Positions 1 to 7,759 of a stretch of 64,000 nt of DNA are shown piece by piece. Source of the DNA: Streptomyces syringium (GTDB lineage Bacteria > Actinomycetota > Actinomycetes > Streptomycetales > Streptomycetaceae); contig NZ_JAGIOH010000001.1 of NCBI RefSeq assembly GCF_017876625.1, positions 5,353,501 to 5,417,500 on the forward strand, written 5' to 3'. How positions within the stretch are numbered: the stretch's first letter is position 1; every line of letters begins with the position of its first letter. A model generated the notes under the pieces. That model did no database searches and had not been told where the DNA came from. It worked only from the letters and a program-made list of their open reading frames with translations. A program made the position numbers and the translations under genes.

Positions 1-221
1 GCTCCTCCACCTTCGGCTCGGAGAACGCCAGCCACGGTTGCGTGGGCCTGGAGGACCAGCGCGGCGGTGGCGACCCGTCCACCCCGGCCGCCTGGTTCTA
101 CAACAACTCCCTCATCGGTGACGTCGTCGTCGTGAAGAACTCCGACGACAAGACGATCCAGCCCGAGAACGGCCTCAACGGCTGGAACATGCCCTGGGCG
201 GACTGGGGCAAGAGCAGCTGA
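1..221 (+). CDS. L,D-transpeptidase, C-terminal part (5' end outside window)
   Basis: The last 72 residues of a YkuD-type L,D-transpeptidase are visible, reading in from the window edge. The catalytic signature ASHGCVGL is present (His, Gly, catalytic Cys), followed by a Trp-rich tail ending WADWGKSS. By family knowledge these extracytoplasmic enzymes make 3-3 cross-links between meso/LL-diaminopimelate residues of peptidoglycan. The N-terminal signal and Ig-like domains expected in actinobacterial members lie outside the window. The stop codon begins a heptameric repeat (see 219-246). Confidence 0.85.
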   Translation, partial: SSTFGSENASHGCVGLEDQRGGGDPSTPAAWFYNNSLIGDVVVVKNSDDKTIQPENGLNGWNMPWADWGKSS

Positions 222-246
222 CGTCTGACACCTGACGCCTGACGTC
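219..246 (+). repeat. Four 7-bp TGACNNC repeats starting at the stop codon
   Basis: Units TGACGTC, TGACACC, TGACGCC and TGACGTC follow one another from the stop codon of the L,D-transpeptidase. Because seven is not a multiple of three, the TGA triplets fall in all three frames. A similar array occurs at 9980-10014. Confidence 0.8.
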
Positions 247-314
247 GTTTTTGTGGGGCCCGGTGCACGGTAGATCCGTGGACCGGGCCCCACGCACATG
301 CGGTTAACCAGTAC

Positions 315-320
315 TAACCT
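315..320 (+). promoter_or_regulatory. Candidate -10 box for leaderless transcription
   Basis: TAACCT lies exactly 6 nt before the ATG at 327, and no Shine-Dalgarno sequence is present. A start point at or next to the A of the ATG is expected (inference). Confidence 0.45.
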
Positions 321-326
321 GCTGCC

Positions 327-1094
327 ATGACTGTGCACCTAGAGGTAGCCGAGGGCGTCGGCACGATCCGGCTCGACCGTCCGCCGATGAACGCACTGGA
401 CATCGCCTCCCAGGACCGGATCCGGGAGCTGGCCGAGGAGACGTCCCGCCGCGACGACGTACGGGCCGTCGTGCTGTGGGGCGGGGAGAAGGTGTTCGCG
501 GCCGGGGCGGACATCAAGGAGATGCAGAACATGGACCACGCCGCCATGGTGGCGCGGTCCCGCGGGCTCCAGGACTCCTTCACGGCCGTGGCCCGCATCC
601 CCAAGCCCGTCGTCGCCGCCGTCACCGGCTACGCCCTGGGCGGCGGCTGTGAGCTGGCCCTGTGCGCCGACTTCCGGATCGCCGCCGAGAACGCCAAGTT
701 CGGCCAGCCCGAGATCCTGCTCGGACTCATCCCCGGCGCGGGCGGCACCCAGCGGCTGTCCCGGCTCATCGGCCCGTCCAAGGCCAAGGACCTCATCTTC
801 ACCGGTCGTCAGGTCAAGGCCGAGGAGGCGCTCTCCCTGGGCCTCGTCGACCGGGTCGTACCGGCCGAGGAGGTGTACGAGCAGGCACACGCGTGGGCGG
901 CCAGGCTCGCGGCCGGCCCCGCCATCGCGTTGCGCGCGGCCAAGGAGGCGGTGGACGCGGGGCTGGAGACCGACATCGACACCGGGCTCGCGATCGAGCG
1001 GAACTGGTTCGCGGGGCTGTTCGCGACCGAGGACCGGGAGATCGGTATGCGCAGCTTTGTCCAGGACGGGCCGGGCAAGGCCAAGTTCAGCTGA
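327..1094 (+). CDS. Enoyl-CoA hydratase/isomerase family protein
   Basis: A 255-aa crotonase-fold protein of the usual length. The oxyanion-hole region (FAAGADIKEM) and the glycine-rich segment GYALGGGCELALCADFRIA are present. Both glutamates used by true hydratases are there: one in GGCELAL, one in QPEILLGLIPGAGGTQRL. It therefore probably hydrates trans-2-enoyl-CoA in fatty-acid or amino-acid catabolism. The substrate cannot be told from sequence. It stands alone, with a strong hairpin downstream and a probable leaderless start. Confidence 0.9.
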   Translation: MTVHLEVAEGVGTIRLDRPPMNALDIASQDRIRELAEETSRRDDVRAVVLWGGEKVFAAGADIKEMQNMDHAAMVARSRGLQDSFTAVARIPKPVVAAVTGYALGGGCELALCADFRIAAENAKFGQPEILLGLIPGAGGTQRLSRLIGPSKAKDLIFTGRQVKAEEALSLGLVDRVVPAEEVYEQAHAWAARLAAGPAIALRAAKEAVDAGLETDIDTGLAIERNWFAGLFATEDREIGMRSFVQDGPGKAKFS

Positions 1095-1133
1095 CCCGCG
1101 CCGGGTTGCCGGCCGCCGACACCCTGTCGGGGG

Positions 1134-1181
1134 CGCACGCCGGAGGGTTGCCTCTTGTGGGGGAATTTCCTCCGGCGTGCG
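1134..1181 (+). terminator. Hairpin terminator after the enoyl-CoA hydratase
   Basis: The arms GCACGCCGGAGG (1135-1146) and CCTCCGGCGTGC (1169-1180) are perfectly complementary, with one further C-G pair at 1134/1181. There is no U-tract, which is common for terminators in high-GC actinobacteria. Confidence 0.6.
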
Positions 1182-1377
1182 TACCCCTTGGATTGACCCG
1201 GTCGCGGCCCGTCGGGGGCCCGTCGGGCACCGGGCGTCGCCGCAGGTCGGTGAACGTTTCCCAGGGGCCTCGCTGCCCATGGCATATGTCGGGAGGGGCG
1301 CGTGGAATCGTAGGTTCCGGTGCGGTGAATCCCTACGTTCCCCTCCGTGGCGGCTTTACGGCGGCCATGATGGGGGC

Positions 1378-1881
1378 ATGGCGGGCCTGGAGGGATCGGA
1401 GCAACCGCGGCAGCGGGTCGGTACGGCCGCTGTGCGGTGGAGCCCGACCGTTGAGGATGAACTGGCGCTGAAGGCGCTCGAACTGTTCGGCAACCCCACA
1501 CTCGGTGAGGTCCGGTTGCCTTCGCGTCCGGAGTCGGCGGCCGCGGCCCGGCGGCTGACCCAGACCGTCGTCCTGCGTCAGTGGGGCCTGTCGGCCCAAC
1601 TCACCGAGCACGCGGTCCTGCTGGTCTCCGAGCTCGTCGGCAACGCCGTCCGGCACACCGGTGCCCGGTGCTTCGGCCTGCGGATGCTGCGCCGCCGCGG
1701 CTGGCTCCGGATAGAGGTGCGCGACCCCTCGCGCGGGCTGCCGTGCCTGCTGCCCGTGCGCGAGCTCGACACGAGCGGCCGGGGGCTGTTCCTGGTCGAC
1801 AAGCTGTCCGACCGCTGGGGCGTGGACCTGCTGGCGCGCGGCAAGACGACGTGGTTCGAGATGCGGGTCGCCGACCGCTGA
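1378..1881 (+). CDS. RsbW-like ATP-binding regulatory protein (HATPase_c_2)
   Basis: A 167-aa single-domain GHKL ATPase. The N-box is ELVGNAVRHTG, the G1 box is EVRDPSRGLP, and the G2 box is SGRGLFLVDKLSDRWGV followed by GKTTWFEM. These proteins are abundant in Streptomyces and resemble anti-sigma factor kinases such as SpoIIAB/RsbW, but most lack a known partner. No cognate sigma factor or anti-anti-sigma gene is adjacent. The ATG at 1378 was chosen because the homologous region begins soon after it; the open frame extends further upstream. Confidence 0.85.
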   Translation: MAGLEGSEQPRQRVGTAAVRWSPTVEDELALKALELFGNPTLGEVRLPSRPESAAAARRLTQTVVLRQWGLSAQLTEHAVLLVSELVGNAVRHTGARCFGLRMLRRRGWLRIEVRDPSRGLPCLLPVRELDTSGRGLFLVDKLSDRWGVDLLARGKTTWFEMRVADR

Positions 1882-1927
1882 GCCGGTGGCGGGCGGGTGC
1901 GGCCGGTGCCGTGCGCGTTCACCCCAA

Positions 1928-1977
1928 ACGAAGAGGCCTCCATCCGTCGGAATGCGACGGGCCGGAGGCCTCTTCGT
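1928..1977 (+). terminator. Terminator downstream of the RsbW-like gene
   Basis: A perfect 14-bp stem: ACGAAGAGGCCTCC (1928-1941) with GGAGGCCTCTTCGT (1964-1977) and a 22-nt loop. Confidence 0.75.
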
Positions 1978-2036
1978 GGGCCGCGGAATGAATTGGGGTG
2001 TATCCCGCGGCGTAATGACGACCTGGCCCGGGTCAA

Positions 2037-2100
2037 TGGGGGTCGTTGCCCCGACTATGTCACGCGGAGTGGTCGGGAGCCAAAGGGGCAATCACCCCCA
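2037..2100. promoter_or_regulatory. Interrupted palindrome of unknown function
   Basis: TGGGGGT (2037-2043) pairs with ACCCCCA (2094-2100), and TTGCCCC (2046-2052) pairs with GGGGCAA (2085-2091), with a symmetrical 2-nt internal gap on each side. It could be an RNA stem or a bipartite operator. It lies about 215 bp before the amidase start. Confidence 0.4.
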
Positions 2101-2314
2101 ATGGGATATCACTGGCAATACCGTTCGGTAATCAAAGGTGAGCTATGCCACCCGCCTTGCATTCCATGAATCATTTGGCGCGACCGCTTATCTTTATGCG
2201 CCTTTACTGTGAGTAATAACGGGGGCCGCGGCCGCGGTCCTTGCGGTCCGGGTGCCCGGCGGGTGTCATGGCACCATCCGGCGCTTCCCGCGCCGCGGAC
2301 CGATGGAGCCCCCC

Positions 2315-2839
2315 ATGGCACAACCCGCCTTACCCGACCCCGCCACCCCCGCGGCCGGCTACCCGGCCACCCACTGGATCCCGGCCGACAGCGCCAACTA
2401 CACGGTCTCCGGCCGCCCCGCCGCCTACCCCGTCCGCTACGTCGTGGTCCATGTGACCCAGGAGACGTTCCCCGACGCCATGAAGATCTTCCAGAATCCG
2501 CGGTCGAAGGTCTCCGCGCACTACATGGTCGCCTCCGCCGACGGCTACATCGGCCAGTTCGTCCGCGAGAAGGACATCGCCTGGCACGCCGGCAACTGGG
2601 ACTACAACACCCGCAGCATCGGCATCGAGCACGAGGGCTGGACCGACCGCCCCGAGTACTTCACCGACGCGCTCTACCGCTCCTCCGCGAGGCTCGCCGC
2701 CGCCATCTGCACGCGCTACGGCATCCCCAGGACCCGCGCCCATGTCATCGGCCACCACGAGGTCCCCGGCGCCACCCACACCGACCCCGGACGGTACTGG
2801 GACTGGACCCGCTACATGGAGCTGGTGGCCGACGGCTGA
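2315..2839 (+). CDS. N-acetylmuramoyl-L-alanine amidase (Amidase_2/PGRP type)
   Basis: A 174-aa protein, nearly all one zinc-dependent amidase_2 domain. Visible motifs are YVVVHVTQ with a zinc-ligand His, AHYMV, SIGIEHEG, a central His-rich IGHHEVPG, and the terminal THTDPGRYWDW with a zinc-ligand His. It would cleave the MurNAc-L-Ala bond of peptidoglycan. The ATG at 2315 is preceded by GGAG six bases upstream; an in-frame ATG at 2303 is the alternative. No signal peptide is seen, unlike its clear paralogue at 23776-24414, so its site of action is uncertain. Confidence 0.88.
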   Translation: MAQPALPDPATPAAGYPATHWIPADSANYTVSGRPAAYPVRYVVVHVTQETFPDAMKIFQNPRSKVSAHYMVASADGYIGQFVREKDIAWHAGNWDYNTRSIGIEHEGWTDRPEYFTDALYRSSARLAAAICTRYGIPRTRAHVIGHHEVPGATHTDPGRYWDWTRYMELVADG

Positions 2840-2912
2840 ACCCCCGGACCGGCACCCGGAGGCGACGGCTAATCTGTGCCGGTCACACCAGCACACAAAA
2901 GGGGAGGCCCGC

Positions 2913-3125
2913 GTGGCCAGCATCGATGCAGCGCGCAAGGCGTTCGACCGGTTCGACGTGGACGGGGACGGTTTCATCACCGCCACCGAGTACAAGAGCG
3001 TGATGGCCGAGCTCGGCGACTTCAACGTCACCGAGACCGTGGCCCAGGCCATCATCAACAAGAAGGACGGCAACGGCGACGGCGTGCTGTCCTTCGAGGA
3101 GTTCTGGACCTCCTACAACGCCTGA
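2913..3125 (+). CDS. Small EF-hand calcium-binding protein
   Basis: A 70-aa protein with two canonical EF-hand loops. Loop 1 has D15, D17, D19, G20, I22 and E26; loop 2 has D52, N54, D56, G57, L59 and E63. It resembles the small calmodulin-like calcium-binding proteins of Streptomyces (CabD/CabB type), which are thought to buffer or sense cytosolic calcium. The GTG start is preceded by GGGGAGG at a suitable distance. Its stop codon sits inside a bidirectional terminator. Confidence 0.85.
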   Translation: MASIDAARKAFDRFDVDGDGFITATEYKSVMAELGDFNVTETVAQAIINKKDGNGDGVLSFEEFWTSYNA

Positions 3126-3165
3126 CCCGGCCCGCGGGAACCATGCGGGCCCGGCCGCCGGGTCA
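3123..3165. terminator. Bidirectional terminator containing both stop codons
   Basis: TGACCCGGC (3123-3131) pairs with GCCGGGTCA (3157-3165), with an inner GCCCGC/GCGGGC stem. The TGA of the EF-hand gene and the stop of the opposing gene are the first bases of each arm. Confidence 0.65.
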
Positions 3166-3471
3166 GCGCCAGCCCCGTCGCTGCGCGCTGGCCCGCCGCC
3201 GGCGGTCGTTGCACAACAGGCACCGCCCCCACCCCGGCGGCAGCGGATCGTCCTTGTCCCCGTACAGCGGGTCGACCGCTCCCCGCGGATGCTCGGCGCA
3301 GCCCGTCGCACCGAACCCGGCCCCCAGGGCATTGGCCGCGGTCAGTGCCCGGCGCAGGGCGTCCACGAGCTGATCGGCCTCGTGCGCCGCGGGCGCGGCG
3401 TCCAGCGAGAAGGCGATGTCCGAAGCGGTATTGAGCGCGCTCTGGAGTTCGCGCAGGTCTGCGTAACTCAT
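3163..3471 (-). CDS. Conserved hypothetical protein, small, Cys-containing
   Basis: A 102-aa protein from the ATG at 3471 (a TTG ten codons upstream is possible). The N-terminal two-thirds is predicted helical (LRELQSALNTASDIAF, ADQLVDALRRALTAANAL). The C-terminal part carries a Cys-x-x-His (CAEH) and a Cys-x-x-Cys (CLLC), which could bind a metal. I do not recognise the family. It faces the EF-hand gene and shares its terminator. Confidence 0.6.
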   Translation of the reverse strand: MSYADLRELQSALNTASDIAFSLDAAPAAHEADQLVDALRRALTAANALGAGFGATGCAEHPRGAVDPLYGDKDDPLPPGWGRCLLCNDRRRRASAQRRGWR

Positions 3472-3520
3472 GCTCGCGAGCGTACGCGGCGCCACTGACA
3501 ACGCCCTCGTCGCGCTGCGG

Positions 3521-3526
3521 TACGGT
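3521..3526 (+). promoter_or_regulatory. Candidate -10 box for cutA
   Basis: TACGGT ends 7 nt before the cutA ATG, with no Shine-Dalgarno sequence. This fits a leaderless transcript. Confidence 0.4.
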
Positions 3527-3533
3527 CGGCGCC

Positions 3534-3869
3534 ATGCCGGACGCCCAGTACCTCACGGTGACGACCACGACCGACAGCGCCGACCACGCGCACCACCTGG
3601 CCACGACCGCGATCGCCCGCCGTCTTGCCGCCTGCGCCCAGGTCGACGGCCCGGTCACCAGCGTCTACCGGTGGCGCGGCCAGGTCGAAACGGCCCCCGA
3701 ATGGCGTGTGGTCTACAAGACCACGGCCGCCCGCTACCCGGAGCTGGAAGCCCATCTCCGGGCCGAGCACGGCTACGACACCCCCGAGATCATCGCCACG
3801 CCGGTCACGACGGGCAGCGCCGAGTACCTCAGGTGGCTGACGGAGGAGACGAGGGAGACGGGGCCGTAG
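3534..3869 (+). CDS. cutA: CutA1-family divalent cation tolerance protein
   Basis: At 111 aa it has the usual CutA length. Family features are visible: the N-terminal strand YLTVTTTTDS, the IARRLAACAQV helix/turn, YRWRGQVE, the WRVVYKTT strand and the ERxH-like ending RAEHGYDTPEIIATPV. CutA proteins form ferredoxin-like trimers linked to copper tolerance, though their biochemical role is debated. The 3' end overlaps the convergent VOC gene by 41 bp. Confidence 0.92.
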   Translation: MPDAQYLTVTTTTDSADHAHHLATTAIARRLAACAQVDGPVTSVYRWRGQVETAPEWRVVYKTTAARYPELEAHLRAEHGYDTPEIIATPVTTGSAEYLRWLTEETRETGP

Positions 3870-4260
3870 CGGGGGCGTCGAGCCCGATCAGATCCCACAG
3901 GTTCCCGTACAGGTCCCGGAAGACGGCCACCGTCCCGTAGGGCTCCTTGCGGGGAGCCTCCTGGAACACGACCCCGGCCGCCCGCATCCGCTCGTGGTCG
4001 CGCGCGAAGTCGTCGGTGTTGAGGAACAGCCCGACCCGGCCGCCCGTCTGATCGCCCACCCGCGCCTCCTGCGCGGGGCCCGCCGCCCGGGCCAGCAGCA
4101 GCCCCGTCTCCCGGGCGCCCGGCGGGCGGACGACCACCCAGCGCTTCTGCTCGTCGATGCGGGTGTCCTCGACGAGTTCGAATCCGACGGCGTCCACGTA
4201 GAAGGCGATGGCCTCGTCGTAGTCCCGCACGACGAGGGTCACCAGTCCGAGACGATGCAT
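3829..4260 (-). CDS. VOC-family (glyoxalase-fold) protein
   Basis: A 143-aa vicinal-oxygen-chelate protein starting LGLVTLVVRDYDEAIAFYVDAVGFEL, with the second beta-alpha-beta module VGLFLNTDDFARDHERMRAAGVVF and the closing AVFRDLYGNLWDLIG. Such proteins include glyoxalases, dioxygenases and antibiotic-binding proteins; the substrate is not predictable here. The 3' end overlaps cutA by 41 bp on the opposite strand. Confidence 0.82.
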   Translation of the reverse strand: MHRLGLVTLVVRDYDEAIAFYVDAVGFELVEDTRIDEQKRWVVVRPPGARETGLLLARAAGPAQEARVGDQTGGRVGLFLNTDDFARDHERMRAAGVVFQEAPRKEPYGTVAVFRDLYGNLWDLIGLDAPATAPSPSSPPSAT

Positions 4261-4301
4261 GTGGTGATCATGCCCCGGAAGCGGCCGGCCCGGGAAACGG
4301 C

Positions 4302-4334
4302 CCTGCCCCCTGCCACGGGGTGGCAGGGGGCAGG
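4302..4334 (-). terminator. Terminator of the gcvT-gcvH-glyA-sdaA operon
   Basis: A perfect 14-bp stem, CCTGCCCCCTGCCA (4302-4315) with its complement (4321-4334) and a 5-nt loop, lies about 30 bp past the sdaA stop on the minus strand. Confidence 0.75.
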
Positions 4335-4365
4335 TTTCAGGCCGTCGCGGCGCTGAACGGCCGGA

Positions 4366-5748
4366 TCAGCACTCGATGACGTTGACGGCGAGGCCGCCGC
4401 GCGCCGTCTCCTTGTACTTGACCTTCATGTCGGCGCCCGTCTCCTTCATGGTCTTGATGACCTTGTCGAGGGAGACGTGGTGGCGGCCGTCGCCGCGCAG
4501 GGCCATGCGCGCGGCGGTGACGGCCTTGGCGGCGGCCATGCCGTTGCGCTCGATGCACGGGATCTGCACCAGACCGCCCACGGGGTCGCAGGTCAGGCCC
4601 AGGTTGTGCTCCATGCCGATCTCCGCGGCGTTCTCGACCTGCTCCGGGGAGCCGCCGAGCACCTCGGCGAGACCGCCGGACGCCATCGAGCAGGCCGAGC
4701 CGACCTCGCCCTGGCAGCCGACCTCGGCGCCGGAGATCGAGGCGTTCTCCTTGAAGAGCATGCCGATCGCGCCCGCGGCCAGCAGGAAGCGGACGATGCC
4801 GTCCTCGTCCGCGCCGGGCACGAAGTCGAGGAAGTAGTGCAGGACGGCGGGGATGATGCCGGCGGCGCCGTTGGTGGGGGCGGTGACGACCCGGCCGCCG
4901 GCGGCGTTCTCCTCGTTGACCGCCATGGCGTAGACCGTGATCCACTCCATCGCGCGGGCCTGCGCGTCACCCTCGGCGCGCAGCTGGCGGGCGGTGCTCG
5001 CGGCACGGCGGCGGACCTTGAGACCGCCGGGGAGGATGCCCTCGCGGGACATGCCGCGCGCGACGCACGCCTGCATGACGCGCCAGATCTCCAGCAGCCC
5101 CTCGCGGATCTCCGTCTCGGTGCGCCAGGCCTTCTCGTTCTCCATCATCAGCGCGGAGATCGACAGGCCAGTCTCGCGGGAGAGGCGCAGCAGCTCGTCA
5201 CCGGTGCGGAAGGGGTACTTCAGCACGGTGTCGTCGAGGACGATCCGGTCCTCGCCGACCGCGTCCTCGTCCACGACGAAGCCGCCGCCGACCGAGTAGT
5301 ACGTCTTCTCCAGCAGCGGGGCGCCGGCCTCGTCGTATGCGAAGAGGGTCATGCCGTTCGCGTGGTACGGCAGGGAGCGGCGGCGGTGCAGGATCAGCTG
5401 GGTCGACTCGTCGAAGTCGATCTCGTGGTCCGAACCGATCTCCGCGCCGAGCAGCCGCAGCCGCTTCGTGGTGCGGATGCGCTCGACCTCGTCGTCGGCG
5501 GTCTCGACGTCGACCGTGCGGGGGGAGTGGCCCTCCAGGCCCAGCAGGACGGCCTTGGGGGTGCCGTGGCCGTGGCCGGTGGCGCCGAGCGAGCCGAAGA
5601 GCTCGGCCCGCACGGACGTGGTGTGCGCCAGCAGGCCCTCGTTCTTCAGCCGCCGCGTGAACATCAGTGCGGCGCGCATCGGGCCGACCGTGTGGGAGCT
5701 GGACGGGCCTATGCCGATCGAGAAGAGATCGAAAACGGAGATGGCCAC
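4366..5748 (-). CDS. sdaA: L-serine ammonia-lyase (serine deaminase)
   Basis: A 460-aa single-chain iron-sulfur L-serine dehydratase that turns L-serine into pyruvate and ammonia. It begins AISVFDLFSIGIGPSSSHTVGPMRAA, the family hallmark. It carries the cysteines expected to hold the 4Fe-4S cluster: GCQGEVGSAC, LTCDPVGG and IPCIERN. The GTG at 5748 is preceded by GGAAG at good spacing. It is the last gene of the glycine/serine operon, so serine made from glycine by GlyA can be drained to pyruvate. A 250-bp gap separates it from glyA, so it may also have its own promoter. Confidence 0.95.
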   Translation of the reverse strand: MAISVFDLFSIGIGPSSSHTVGPMRAALMFTRRLKNEGLLAHTTSVRAELFGSLGATGHGHGTPKAVLLGLEGHSPRTVDVETADDEVERIRTTKRLRLLGAEIGSDHEIDFDESTQLILHRRRSLPYHANGMTLFAYDEAGAPLLEKTYYSVGGGFVVDEDAVGEDRIVLDDTVLKYPFRTGDELLRLSRETGLSISALMMENEKAWRTETEIREGLLEIWRVMQACVARGMSREGILPGGLKVRRRAASTARQLRAEGDAQARAMEWITVYAMAVNEENAAGGRVVTAPTNGAAGIIPAVLHYFLDFVPGADEDGIVRFLLAAGAIGMLFKENASISGAEVGCQGEVGSACSMASGGLAEVLGGSPEQVENAAEIGMEHNLGLTCDPVGGLVQIPCIERNGMAAAKAVTAARMALRGDGRHHVSLDKVIKTMKETGADMKVKYKETARGGLAVNVIEC

Positions 5749-5998
5749 GGTGGCGGCTTCCTGTCTGCTGGTGGGTGGTACTGGGGGGACGTGCGGTGAC
5801 GCACGGGGCGGGCGCGTACGCGCCGACATACCGGACGGGCACTGTGCACTGTTCTACAGCCGTATGTCCAGTGTGCGGTGTGCGGACGCCACTCCTGGGG
5901 GCGAGGGGCGTGCGCTGCGCCACACGGTACGGGGCACCGCACTCACTTCTCAGTGTGCGCGATGCCCCGGACCGGCGGGTGAATCCGAACTGCCTTCG

Positions 5999-7261
5999 TT
6001 ACTTCAGGCCGGCGTACAGCGGGTGCTTGTCCGCCAGGGCCGTGACGCGGCCGCGCAGGCCTTCCGCGTCGTAGACCGGCTTGAGGGCCTCGGCGATGAT
6101 GTCCGCGACCTCACGGAAGTCCTCGGCCTGGAAACCGCGGGTGGCCAGCGCCGGGGTGCCGATCCGCAGGCCCGAGGTGACCATCGGGGGGCGCGGGTCG
6201 TTCGGGATGGCGTTGCGGTTGACCGTGATGCCGACCTCGTGGAGCCGGTCCTCGGCCTGCTGGCCGTCCAGCTCGGAGTTGCGCAGGTCGACCAGGACCA
6301 GGTGCACGTCCGTGCCGCCGGAGAGGACGGAGACGCCCACCTCGGCCACGTCGGACTGCGTCAGGCGCTCGGCCAGGATCTTCGCGCCGTCCAGGGTGCG
6401 CTGCTGGCGCTCCTTGAACTCCTCGCTCGCCGCGACCTTGAAGGACACCGCCTTCGCCGCGATCACGTGCTCCAGCGGGCCGCCCTGCTGACCGGGGAAG
6501 ACCGCGGAGTTGATCTTCTTGGCCAGCTCGGCCGTGGAGAGGATCACACCACCGCGCGGACCGCCGAGGGTCTTGTGCGTGGTGGTGGTCACGACGTGCG
6601 CGTGCGGCACCGGGGAGGGGTGCAGCCCGGCGGCGACGAGGCCCGCGAAGTGGGCCATGTCGACCATCAGGTACGCGCCGACCTCGTCCGCGATCCGGCG
6701 GAAGGCGGCGAAGTCGAGCTGGCGCGGGTACGCCGACCAGCCGGCGATGATCAGCTTCGGACGGTGCTCCTTGGCGAGGCGCTCGACCTCCTCCATGTCG
6801 ACCACGTTGGTCTGCTCGTCGACGTGGTAGGCGACCACGTTGTAGAGCTTGCCGGAGAAGTTGATCTTCATGCCGTGGGTCAGGTGCCCGCCGTGGGCGA
6901 GGTTCAGACCCAGGATCGTGTCGCCGGGCTTGATCAGGGCGAACATCGCCGCGGCGTTGGCCTGCGCGCCGGAGTGCGGCTGCACGTTCGCGGCCTCGGC
7001 GCCGAAGAGCGCCTTGATCCGGTCGATCGCGATCTGCTCGACGACGTCCACGTGCTCGCAGCCGCCGTAGTAGCGGCGGCCCGGGTAACCCTCGGCGTAC
7101 TTGTTGGTGAGGACCGAGCCCTGTGCCTCCATGACCGCGACCGGAGCGAAGTTCTCCGAGGCGATCATCTCGAGGGTGGACTGCTGGCGGTGGAGTTCGG
7201 CGTCGACAGCGGCGGCGACGTCGGGGTCGAGCTCATGGAGGGAGCTGTTCAGAAGCGACAT
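5999..7261 (-). CDS. glyA: Serine hydroxymethyltransferase
   Basis: A 420-aa PLP enzyme that interconverts serine plus tetrahydrofolate with glycine plus 5,10-methylene-THF. The PLP lysine is K230 in VVTTTTHKTLGGPRGG. Also visible are SGAQANAAA, LAHGGHLTHG and the folate-side YLMVDMAHFAGLVAAGLHPSP. AGGA-type Shine-Dalgarno bases precede the ATG. It follows gcvH by 46 bp and works with the glycine cleavage system to exchange glycine, serine and one-carbon units. Confidence 0.97.
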   Translation of the reverse strand: MSLLNSSLHELDPDVAAAVDAELHRQQSTLEMIASENFAPVAVMEAQGSVLTNKYAEGYPGRRYYGGCEHVDVVEQIAIDRIKALFGAEAANVQPHSGAQANAAAMFALIKPGDTILGLNLAHGGHLTHGMKINFSGKLYNVVAYHVDEQTNVVDMEEVERLAKEHRPKLIIAGWSAYPRQLDFAAFRRIADEVGAYLMVDMAHFAGLVAAGLHPSPVPHAHVVTTTTHKTLGGPRGGVILSTAELAKKINSAVFPGQQGGPLEHVIAAKAVSFKVAASEEFKERQQRTLDGAKILAERLTQSDVAEVGVSVLSGGTDVHLVLVDLRNSELDGQQAEDRLHEVGITVNRNAIPNDPRPPMVTSGLRIGTPALATRGFQAEDFREVADIIAEALKPVYDAEGLRGRVTALADKHPLYAGLK

Positions 7262-7307
7262 GAGTTCTTCCTGGACTTCCTGGGTGGGGCGGAGGCGGGG
7301 TACGGGC

Positions 7308-7682
7308 TCAGCCGGCGAAGGCGGTGTACTCGTCGGCGGACATCAGGTCCGCCGGCTCGTCCGTGATCTTCACCTTGAACAGCCAGCCGCCCTCGAAGGG
7401 GGCGGAGTTCACCAGCGCGGGGTCGTCCACGACGTCCTGGTTGGCCGCGACGACCTCGCCGGACACCGGGGAGTACAGGTCGCTGACCGACTTGGTCGAC
7501 TCCAGCTCGCCACAGGACTCACCGGCGGTGACGGTGTCGCCGACCGCGGGGAGCTGGGCGAAGACGACATCGCCGAGCGCGTTGGCCGCGAACTCGGTGA
7601 TCCCGACCGTCGCCACGCCGTCCTCGACGGCCGACAGCCACTCGTGCTCCTTGCTGTAACGCAGCTGCTGGGGGTTGCTCAT
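7308..7682 (-). CDS. gcvH: Glycine cleavage system H protein
   Basis: A 124-aa lipoyl carrier of the glycine decarboxylase complex. It begins LRYSKEHEWL and has the lipoylation site GELESTKSVSDLYSP, with lipoyl lysine K64. It shuttles the aminomethyl group between P, T and L proteins. AGGAG precedes the ATG. It lies 77 bp downstream of gcvT; gcvP is not in this window. Confidence 0.96.
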   Translation of the reverse strand: MSNPQQLRYSKEHEWLSAVEDGVATVGITEFAANALGDVVFAQLPAVGDTVTAGESCGELESTKSVSDLYSPVSGEVVAANQDVVDDPALVNSAPFEGGWLFKVKITDEPADLMSADEYTAFAG

Positions 7683-7759
7683 GGCTTGATTCTCCTGGAT
7701 GCGCGTTGATGCTTTTGCAACGGGTCTTGACAGGTGGGACGAGAGTTGAGCGAGAAGGG

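Larger units (their letters stand above)
1882..2314. other. 433-bp intergenic region with a terminator and an interrupted palindrome
   Basis: This gap holds a strong terminator hairpin (1928-1977) and an interrupted palindrome (2037-2100). The remainder is noticeably richer in A+T than its surroundings (about 2105-2215), consistent with a promoter for the downstream amidase. No convincing small gene was found. Confidence 0.5.

Noticed and set aside
2209..3003. + strand open frame overlapping the first amidase in another frame
   Set aside because: Arg/Pro/His-rich shadow of the amidase; the amidase frame has zinc-ligand motifs and a good ribosome binding site.
4477..5799. Long + strand open frames opposite sdaA, glyA, gcvT and many other genes
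   Set aside because: They are antisense shadows of strongly supported genes, caused by high GC and few stop codons; compositions are Arg-, Ala- or Gly-rich with no domain.
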